From: Scalesia atractyloides
Lineage: Eukaryota; Streptophyta; Magnoliopsida; Asterales; Asteraceae
Length of the DNA: 64,000 nucleotides
Direction: 5' to 3'
NCBI GenBank assembly: GCA_947069175.1
Contig: CAMTDV010000012.1
Coordinates: 37,046,341-37,110,340, forward strand
The position numbers and the translations under genes are program-made. Shown here in pieces: positions 56,734 through 64,000 of the stretch. The notes beneath the pieces were generated by a model, which saw only the letters and a program-made list of their open reading frames with translations, was not told the DNA's origin and ran no database searches. How positions within the stretch are numbered: the first letter of the stretch is position 1; the number at the start of each line of letters is the position of its first letter.

Positions 56734-57848
56734 CATACATATACAAGTCCGAACCGGTCAACAGTCAAAGTCAATGGTCTACGGTCAACGGTCAACCCAA
56801 AAAGTCAACATTTTTTTATATTCTTATTTATTTATTTAATTTAAAAATCAATTAAAAATACTTAAAAATAATATTTTTAAAGTTAGAAAATGACCTTAAA
56901 CTCACAAAAATATATCTAAAAATCCTATTAAAATTGTTAATAAAATCCACTTATTTACTGTACCTTTTCGTTATTATTTAGGTTAGTTATTCCTCGTCGA
57001 TCAACCCTCTAAACTCGTGCGCATTCAACATCATCAAACGAACGCACCCAATGTGAGTGAATCTCTACGAATTTCCCGTTTTAATCACATTTTTGGGGTG
57101 TATCATGTGTCTTATTTTTTATTACATTTAAACACTTGTGCATCCATCATATCAATGATCAAATGTGTATTCAATATGTATCAACTGTTTGTGTGGTTAA
57201 TTTTTAGATTAAATTTATCATTTTCAGTACATACATCATCATAGGCCGTCTGTTCCCCATTACCTATGAGCGGAACCGTTCCCCATTACCTATGAGCGTG
57301 ATGAGGCGTTGCTAACATACGATCGGCTCCGTTTGATTGAGCCTTGATCGCACATACATCATCATAGGCCGTTCGTTCCCCATTACCTATGAGCGGAACG
57401 TGACGTTGCCAACATATACATTATCATTCATGTCATTTGCTCATGCAAGGTGGTTTGTTATTTGTTATTGTATGTTTATTTACGTTTGCTCACATATGAT
57501 TATTGCACAATTTTCCATGTTAAATATAACAAGAAATCAATAATAAATGTTTTCTAACAAGGTTCACTCGCCAACTTTTGTTGACCCAAAACCCCCCATT
57601 TTTACACATGATAAAGGTGATCCAGTTGCAGCAAGAAACATATAGGACGGCTTAGAAGAATAAATCGGTTTAGGCTTTGGATTGTTTATTTAGTTACTTT
57701 TTCCTTGTAATTGTATGAACTTGTTTGGAATATTGAAGTTGTAATTTTGAATTTAATAAATATGAAACATATTTGTAAACATCATGAGCCTTGGTGATAA
57801 CCCAATTATGCCCCGACTCTTATTCCGCTGCGGGTCGGGGTTGTGACA

Positions 57849-57853
57849 AATGG
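57849..57853. repeat. Right target site duplication of Tekay-2
   Basis: aatgg, identical to 47092-47096. Confidence 0.93.
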
Positions 57854-58881
57854 AGAACAGGATCAGCCTCTTGATGAAAGGAAAAAAGTAGAATCTTCTG
57901 CTACTCTTAGTACTCAATCTGTTGAGAATCAAGAGACAGTTCTTAAGAAATCTGTGAAGATAAGTGTGTCTACACAAGAAGTAGATAATGTGTTGTATAC
58001 TTTGGTTGGAGATAAGAAAATCATTTCAGACAAAGATTTTCCAATTAAGAACTTAAATCCAATCTCTATAGATCAGGTGTTTGAAAAGTCAAAAACCAAA
58101 CCTTTAGAGAAGAAAAAGCCACCAAAACACAATATCCGCTTCAAAAGAAAAAGAATGGAAGCGAGTTGAAAAGCCCACAATTTCTCAACCGAAGGTTGAA
58201 GCAAAAGGCTCTCGTTACCAGAAAAAGGCTAAAACTGTTAAATTTGTGACTTCTAATGTACCAATAAAGTCGAAACTTTTCAAAGAAAATCTAATGTTGA
58301 TTTTGTAAAGAAAGTTAACGTTTTGAAAATAAATAGTCAAAACAATTACACCCAACAACGGATGGATGTAATGAAAATGAACCCAGTATCTCATGATCCA
58401 CAAATTCAACATCAAGCCGAGAAACACGATCTCCAAGTTTTGTTGAAAGGAGAACATGTTTCAAATGTGGAGAATTTGGCCACATTATAAAGGATTGTCA
58501 AAATCCAGCCAAATCAAGATGTAAAGAGAAAACCCCTCATGAACCAACTTGCAAACATATATTTGTTTCTCCGACACAAGATAAATGAATTATTAAAGAT
58601 CAAAAAGAGAAACAAAAACGTAAACAAGTAAAAGCAGTTGAGAAAGCTTTAAAATCGGATTCTTCGAAAAAGGATCAAAGATCTTCAAAGTCAATAAAAC
58701 CAGACACTGTTAAAACTGTAAATAATAGTAATCTGGTAATAAAAAAAGATCTTGGAAACAGAAGACCGGAAATGGTTCAAAAGGGTTTCATAGTTTGTTA
58801 ATCATCAAGAAATTGAGATTACATTTCTCGATGATAAGGGACGACCCAAGACTACTAAGGCTTGGGTCCCCATCTCAAACT
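57849..58881 (+). pseudogene. Copia-C2 gag, second part
   Basis: Continues the frame from 47096: NGEQDQPLDERKKVESSATL to about 58166, then shifted frames with a second knuckle CFKCGEFGHIIKDC (58456-58500). The end is GRPKTTKAWVPISN before a stop at about 58880. Charged and Lys-rich, probably RNA-binding. Having two knuckles far apart is a family trait here (compare Copia-A). Confidence 0.75.
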
Positions 58882-58889
58882 AATCTTGT

Positions 58890-59276
58890 TTGTGCAATGT
58901 GCAGGGTGTTCTAGGAGGAACTGTAAACAGTCATTGGATTGTTGACAGTGGAGCATCAAGGCACATGACGGGCGACTTGCGGCTCCTATATGATGTGAAA
59001 AGTATTAGGGGTGGTTATGTTGCTTTTGTTGGTGACAAAGGTGGATATATCATTGGAGAAGGAATGGTCTCCAATGGTGTTGTGAGCTTCGACAAGATCA
59101 ATTATGTGCAGCAAATTGATCACAATCTTCTTAACGTTTATCAAATCTGTGACAAGAAGTTCACGGTACATTTTGATGATGCCGGATGTTATGTGCTGAA
59201 GCCTAGATTCAAGATCCCCAAGGAATGGATTCTCCTGTCGGCTCCAAGAATAATGATTTGTATATTCTTGATATGA
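58890..59276 (+). pseudogene. Copia-C2 protease
   Basis: HWIVDSGASRHMTGDLRLLY has the DSG motif of copia aspartic proteases. It continues through YVAFVGDKGGYIIGEGMVSN to HNLLNVYQICDKKFTVHFDD. The frame ends after PKEWILLSAPR, where a one-base shift leads into the next piece. Confidence 0.88.
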
Positions 59277-59842
59277 GCCAAGCTATTACAACATCTGCAC
59301 AAGTCACATGTTTTGTCTCTAAAGCCACCGAGAAGGAATCAATCTCCTGGTATAGACGTATGGGACACATTCACCTGTGGAAAATGAACTATTTGGTGAA
59401 GAACAATCTAGTGAATGGTGTACCAGTGAAGAATTTTCATCTTCAAGACGTTTGTGTATCATGCCAGAAAGGGAAGCAAGCAAGAAAGTCCCATCCCGTG
59501 AAGAAGATCAACACTGTGAATATGCCACTGGAACGTCTTCATATGGACCTCTTTGGACCTATGAAACACAAGACAACCTTTGGTGATTCTTATTGTCTGG
59601 TAGTTACTGATGACTATTCCAGATTTTCATGGGTAAACATGTTGGCACACAAGAGTGAAGTTCCTACTATCCTCAAGAATCTCCCGACTCTGTTAGAAAA
59701 TTTGTACAATCTGAAAGTAAGGAGAATCAGAAGCGACTATGGCACCGAATTCAAGAATCAAGTTATGGATGAGTACTATTCCTCAAAGGGTATTCTGCAT
59801 GAGTATTTCTTGATATACTCCACAACAAAATGGCGTCGCTGA
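59225..59842 (+). pseudogene. Copia-C2 GAG-pre-integrase and integrase, N-terminal part
   Basis: SWYRRMGHIHLWKMNYLVKN is the GAG-pre-integrase motif with the first His of the zinc finger. CVSCQKGKQARKSH gives the Cys pair. HMDLFGPMKHKTTFGDSYC and VVTDDYSRFSW hold the first catalytic Asp, and RIRSDYGTEFKNQ the second. A frameshift near 59820 displaces AERKNQTLIETARTML with the catalytic Glu (about 59835-59885). Confidence 0.9.
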
Positions 59843-59885
59843 GAGGAAAAATCAAACTCTTATTGAAACTGCAAGAACCATGTTA

Positions 59886-60237
59886 GTAGAATCAGAACTT
59901 CCTGTTCAATTTTGGGGAGAAGTTGTTGCTTTGATTTGTTACATAAAAGGAAACCAGATATTTCTTTCTTAGAACCTTTTGGAGCTCCATGCACTATGAT
60001 CGACCCATATGGAAGTTTGGTCCCAAGGCTATCGAAGGTTTCTTTCTTGGATATGCTACTCCAAATTTCCGGGTGTGGAATTTGTCTTCGAAGAAGATTG
60101 AAGAATGGGGTGAAGTCAAGGTTCAGAGATATACAGAAGCGGTAAGAGCTCCGGGGTGCTCCTTGGATGTTCGACTACGATGGGCTGTTTGACTCCTTTA
60201 ATCTGCCAACTTTTGATAACGAAACAGCTACTGTCAG
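59886..60237 (+). pseudogene. Copia-C2 integrase C-terminal region, broken
   Basis: ELPVQFWGE, then shifted pieces RKPDISFLEPFGAPCTM and FGPKAIEGFFLGYATPNFRV, the usual copia blocks after the integrase core. Several small deletions. Confidence 0.75.
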
Positions 60238-61537
60238 ATGCTTTTGGAAAGTGATACAGCAGTGGATTCATCACTAGTTCGACCAATTATCGTTAACCCT
60301 CAAGTGTCAACTTCGGTTAATATTCTTGTTCAAAATGAGGAATTCGAAGACGCTGTGGATTATAATGTTTCATCAGAAGATGATGAGTTTCATGATGCAA
60401 ATGAAGCTGCCTCTGGTGCGGTTCCTGGAATTTCAGATGGCACGTCAAATATTCAACCTCAAGGAACGACTGAAGGTCAGGCATCTACAACGTCATCAAA
60501 TCCAGCTCTCGATTTAACGGTTGATCTGAATATCAACAATTTGGGTATAAATTCTCGAGTTCCTGATGTGCCAGAAACTCGAATTCATAATATCCATCCT
60601 CAGCAGAATATTATTGGAGATGTCCAGAGTGGTGTGCAGATTCGTAATCAGCTTCGAAACAACCAGAATGCTGGATTGTATTCGGAAATCAGGGAATCTG
60701 GTGGTCTGAATGATTGGTCTTTTGCCTGCTATGTGTGCCAAGTAGAACCAAAATCTTGGAAGGAGGCAATGAAAGAAGACTCTTGGGTTGAAGCCATGCA
60801 GGAAGAACTTCAGCAGTTTCAAAAGTTAGGCGTTTGGAAATTGGTTGATAGGCCTGACGACTACAAGAAGATTGGTACACGATGGGTGTACAAGTGCAAG
60901 AAGGATGACTGAGGTGTTGTTATGAGAAACAAAGCGCGATTGGTTGTTCAAGGTTTTAATCAGGTCAAAGGGATCGATTACAATGAAGTTTATGCACCGG
61001 TTGCACGACTTGAGGCCATAAGAATCTTTTTGGCTTATGCGTCCTTCAAGAAGTGAAGAGTCCATTTCTTCATGGTGTGGTAGAAGAGGAAGTATATGTT
61101 GAGCAACCGCCAGGTTTTGAAGATCCTCTCCATCCTGACAAGGTTTGGTTTCTCAACAAGGCGTTATATGGTCTTCATTAAGCTCGGGGGCTTGGTATGA
61201 AACGTTGTCTACCTATCTGTTGAAGAATGGTTTTCGATGAGGCCTGATCGACTGTACTCTCTTCATCAATGAACGGGACGAGGACTTGCTGGTAGTACAG
61301 GTTTATGTTGATGATATTATATTTGGGTCTACTAACACTCGAATGTGCAAAGAATTCGAACAGGTTATGCAGGGGAAGTTCGAGATGAGCGCAATGGGAG
61401 AAATGACTTTCTTTTTAGGTTTGCAGGTTCAGCAATCAAAGGAAGGGATTTTTATCCATCAAACCAACTACATCGGAGATATTCTCAAGCGATTTCAGAT
61501 GGATGACTCAAAGCCTTTGGGAACTCCATTAGCTTAA
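60238..61537 (+). pseudogene. Copia-C2 linker and reverse transcriptase, broken
   Basis: 60238-60680 is an acidic, low-complexity linker. RT starts at PKSWKEAMKEDSWVEAMQEE and runs to WVYKCKKDD, then a TGA at 60910. After it come VVMRNKARLVVQGFNQ and PVARLEAIRIFLAYASF, with frameshifts between 61050 and 61280. The end is VQVYVDDIIFGSTNTRMCKE with the YVDD active site, then FFLGLQVQQSKEGIFIHQTN. Confidence 0.88.
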
Positions 61538-61670
61538 AATCATGGGATTACTCCAGACGGAATGGGTGAACATGTAGAACCATCTCTCTATCGTGCTATG
61601 ATCGGATCTCTCATGTATCTTACTGCTTCAAGACCCGACATAATGTACCCAACATGCCTTCTGGCGCGCT
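61538..61670 (+). pseudogene. Copia-C2 start of RNase H, truncated
   Basis: YRAMIGSLMYLTASRPDIMY then PTCLLAR, cut at the junction with a minus-strand LTR. Confidence 0.8.
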
Positions 61671-61893
61671 AACAGACATACTGCACAGACAACAAGATCA
61701 GACACACAAAACTTAATAGTAAGCACACATGCAACTGTTTTACAACCTAAACAAACTAAACGTCATACTAAATCAAGATCAGAGGATATCTTAATTTGGT
61801 CGACACGACCAAAACTTTATAGACGCAACAAACAAAGACTATACATTTACAGACGTAACTAAGAACAAGCGACAGGCACAAAAGTGTATCAAC
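61671..61893 (-). repeat. Partial 3' LTR of Copia-C3
   Basis: The minus strand starts tgttgatacacttttgtgcc, matching the LTR starts at 41387 and 43064. Only the first 223 bp remain. Confidence 0.8.
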
Positions 61894-62039
61894 AGATTTT
61901 TCGTAGAATATGCAAGTCCGTTGAGAAGAGTTATTTGCCAAGTCTAAATCGAGTTATTCTTGCTCAACATGTTGATTGTTAGAAGTACACATTGCCTACT
62001 CAAAACCCTGGTGAATCCTAGTTGTTCAACTACGAGAGT

Positions 62040-62420
62040 TTATGGAATTCTTTCGATCTTTCTTCAAAAGATCATGTCGTATCTTTCTTGTTGAGCATTT
62101 CCTTCCCCTCTTGCTTCCAAAATATCCTACAAATTCTTGGTTGTGGTACAGTACACAAATTGATGATAAATATCCTTATGAAGTGCTTGTGTAAGGATAG
62201 CAAATGCCTTCTTCTCTAAATCATAATCATTTTTATCATTTTCATCTGAGTTGGCTAAAGAGGTTGGATTTGATCCTGCTTCTTCGAGAGATTCCTTGTA
62301 TGGTGTAGTTAAACATGACCATAACTCTGTATTTTGACCAAGAACATATGTATGAAAACAACTTTTCCATGAAGGATAATCGTTCATATGATTCAACTTT
62401 GGTGGACGGTTGTTACTTCT
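62040..62420 (-). pseudogene. Copia-C3 gag, N-terminal fragment
   Basis: MNHMNDYPSWKSCFHTYVLG then QNTELWSCLTTPYKESLEEA closely match Copia-C2 gag at 44718-44800. The next residues (DILEARGEMLNKKDTTSFEE) are in a shifted frame, and the region then breaks off. About 110 codons remain. Confidence 0.85.
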
Positions 62421-63470
62421 TGTTTCACTCTCGCTAATGAGAAGAGTCTGAAATGCTTTGATTTTGATTTGCCATGCACGCCCATTAATTAGCGGTAGTC
62501 ATGGGCCGTTTGGTGAGGCATTAATGATTTAACCCATGAGGTTGCGGAGCTAGATTATGGTGAATGTTGGTTTGTACTTGAACTACACCCCCAATCCCAA
62601 GGATTTATACCCATGTTGTTTCTTTGTTTATGAAAATCAGCTTAAAAATTCAAAATTCCAAGGATTAACATGAAATAAAAGTCTTCTATTAAAGTTTACA
62701 CTTTAAAAAACCATGAAGTATCGAAAAACAGGTCACGAACAACCTAAAAAATCACGAAAAACTTGGTTCTTCGTGCGAACCACTGGTTCTTCGTACGAGT
62801 CAATGGTTCTTCGTACGAGTCAATGGTTCTTCTTATGAACCACTGGTTCTTCATACAAACCACTGGTTCTTCCTGCGAACCACAAGTTCTTCATAGGAAC
62901 AACTGGTTCTTCGTACGAACCACAAGTTCTTCGTACGAACCACTGGTTCTTCGTACGAACCACTGGTTCTTCATACGAACTACTGCTTGTTAGTGGGGCG
63001 GGTTATTCGCAGGTTGGTCTTTCGCATGGGGAATCTTTTGTAGGGTTGGTTGGTGAGAAGATTCCTTTTGTATCAGAAACTTGTTTCTGAGTTTGTTTGA
63101 AAATTGTTAGTTGTTTACAAAGATTTGGTTAAAAAGACAAACATTCCAAATAAAGCTTTTCAGTCAAATCTTAAGATTTAGTCAACCCTCAAGGAATATT
63201 CCGGTGAGTTTTCTGACAAGTGCGTCACCGGAAAATATGTCCAACTAAACATTGATAGAAAATTTAAAAAAAAACTGTATCCTAACATGTCTCCATGTAG
63301 TTTAACAAGGTTTTAATAAAAAATTTCTGAAAACAACAAGTTTTACTTAAGTTTTAAACCACTTTTCATGTAAAAACTTAAGTTTCTTGTTTGAAGTTCA
63401 AGAACACTTCCATGAAGCTTCACAACTTGCTCAAACACAACACTATGCTTAAACAAGGAAGAGAGCCAAA
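62421..63470 (-). other. Leader of Copia-C3
   Basis: Non-coding leader, AT-rich; contains the 20-bp array described next. Confidence 0.6.
62764..62983. repeat. Eleven 20-bp tandem units built on TTCGTACGAA
   Basis: Consensus TGGTTCTTCGTACGAACCAC, eleven units in exact 20-bp register, each with zero to about five changes. The unit contains the palindrome TTCGTACGAA flanked by GGTT and AACC. A twelfth unit is barely recognisable. Confidence 0.92.
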
Positions 63471-63482
63471 GCTTTGATACCA
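63471..63482 (-). promoter_or_regulatory. Primer binding site of Copia-C3 (one mismatch)
   Basis: The minus strand reads TGGTATCAAAGC, two bases from the LTR. Confidence 0.85.
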
Positions 63483-63484
63483 CT

Positions 63485-64000
63485 TGGAGGATCAAGATAA
63501 CCTACTTCCTTGTTGTTTAACACACACACGAGTGCGGAATCCAACTTTATATGCAAACCAAAGCACAGTATAACAAACACAAAGTAACCAAAGATTCTCT
63601 ATCTTTTGATTAACTGAAGAGAGTTAGTACAAACACATACACACAATGTTCATACAGACTCAAGGTATTCTCTCTGTGCTCTCTTACTTGAACTATGAAG
63701 TGGATGTCTTTATATATAGGCCTACTAACATCAGAAGAATACAACTGGGCCACAAAGAAGTACAAATCCCATGAAGAATAGATTATCGTGAACTAACCAC
63801 TTACTGTGAAGAACTGTTCTTCTAGAAAGGTTACTCGTACGAGCAATCAATGGCTCATACGAACAGGCAACTTGTTCTTATGAACAAGCAAAGTTCTTGA
63901 ATGGTCACTCGTACGAACAAGTAAATGACTCGCACAAATAAGCAATGGCTCGTACAAGCAAGCAACTTGCTTGTATGAAGCACAATTTACTCGCACGAAT
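63485..64000 (-). repeat. 5' LTR of Copia-C3 (cut by window edge)
   Basis: The minus strand ends gatcctcca before the primer site. It contains a TATA-like tatatatagg at 63711-63720 (read on the minus strand as cctatatata) and ttcgtacgag-type words from 63830 to the edge. Confidence 0.82.

Larger units (their letters stand above)
47097..57848 (+). mobile_element. Tekay-2: nearly intact Ty3/gypsy chromovirus
   Basis: 10,752 bp with LTRs 47097-49720 and 55235-57848, perfect 5-bp target duplication, primer site, gag-pol in one frame broken by a single TAA (51634-51636), chromodomain and polypurine tract. By eye the LTRs differ only by scattered substitutions and a few short indels, so it is young. 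It is inserted in Copia-C2 gag. The LTRs contain tRNA-like modules. Confidence 0.95.
55235..57848 (+). repeat. 3' LTR of Tekay-2
   Basis: 2,614 bp, tgtaacatccg to gttgtgaca. Differs from the 5' LTR by point changes and small indels, including an 8-bp loss at 55478 and a shortened hairpin at 56510. Confidence 0.93.
43064..61670 (+). mobile_element. Copia-C2: plus-strand copia element, split by Tekay-2 and 3'-truncated
   Basis: LTR 43064-43795, primer site, leader, gag (44604-47096 continuing at 57849), protease, integrase and RT to the start of RNase H at 61670. There it joins the LTR of a minus-strand relative. The coding frame runs straight across the Tekay-2 insertion once one aatgg is removed. 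Protease and pol look SIRE-like, but I do not assign a lineage firmly. Confidence 0.85.
61671..64000 (-). mobile_element. Copia-C3: minus-strand copia element, internally deleted, runs off window
   Basis: 5' LTR 64000-63485 (cut by the window), primer site, leader with a 20-bp array, start of gag, then a jump to part of a 3' LTR (61893-61671). Protease, integrase, RT and RNase H are missing. It is the same family as Copia-C1 and C2, by LTR, leader and gag. Confidence 0.8.

Noticed and set aside
62764..62983. CRISPR-like repeat array
   Set aside because: Units are directly adjacent without spacers, the context is a plant retrotransposon leader, and there are no associated genes.

Overview
This window is plant nuclear DNA made almost entirely of retrotransposons and their wreckage. 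I see no complete host gene, rRNA gene or ordinary tRNA gene. The element families (Ty3/gypsy Tekay chromoviruses, Ty3/gypsy Athila-like elements primed by tRNA-Asp, and Ty1/copia elements primed by initiator tRNA-Met, some with a long extra ORF after pol) indicate a large-genome angiosperm. The extra-ORF type and the gag and pol sequences make Asteraceae my best guess; that is recognition, not a database result.

The left half (1-33110) is a nested stack. An old Athila-like integrase fragment (Athila-0, minus, 32660-33110) was hit by Athila-1 (minus, right end 32659). Athila-1 was then hit twice. A SIRE-like copia element (minus, off-window to 10817) entered its 3' LTR. A Tekay chromovirus (Tekay-1, plus, 15887-27856, TSD gaata/aaata) entered its pol at the RT-RNase H junction. 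Tekay-1 in turn carries a 1.3-kb Pack-MULE-like element (19308-20606, perfect 10-bp TSD) in its 5' leader; this holds a fragment of a cellular alpha/beta-hydrolase gene that resembles proline iminopeptidase.

The middle (33110-43063) holds the 3' end of another SIRE-like copia element (minus), then a gag-only copia element with LTRs (34884-39527). A second partial LTR-gag unit continues in tandem from it (to 40648). Next is the 3' LTR and 3' region of a minus-strand copia element of family C.

The right half (43064-64000) is a plus-strand family C copia element (43064-61670). Its gag is split by a young, nearly intact Tekay chromovirus (Tekay-2, 47097-57848, TSD aatgg on both sides). A second minus-strand family C element begins at 61671 and runs off the window; its leader contains eleven 20-bp tandem units.

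Most genes here are dead copies of the usual retroelement machinery: Gag, protease, reverse transcriptase, RNase H and integrase. The exception is Tekay-2, whose 1,558-codon gag-pol frame is broken by one TAA. The signals I consider most worth following are: (1) tRNA-like modules repeated inside the Tekay-2 LTRs; (2) a >10.8-kb copia element with LTRs of only about 89 bp; (3) the captured cellular exon; (4) family-specific palindromic words (TTCGTACGAA in copia, ACCGTA-NNN-TACGGT in Athila-1) repeated in LTRs and leaders.
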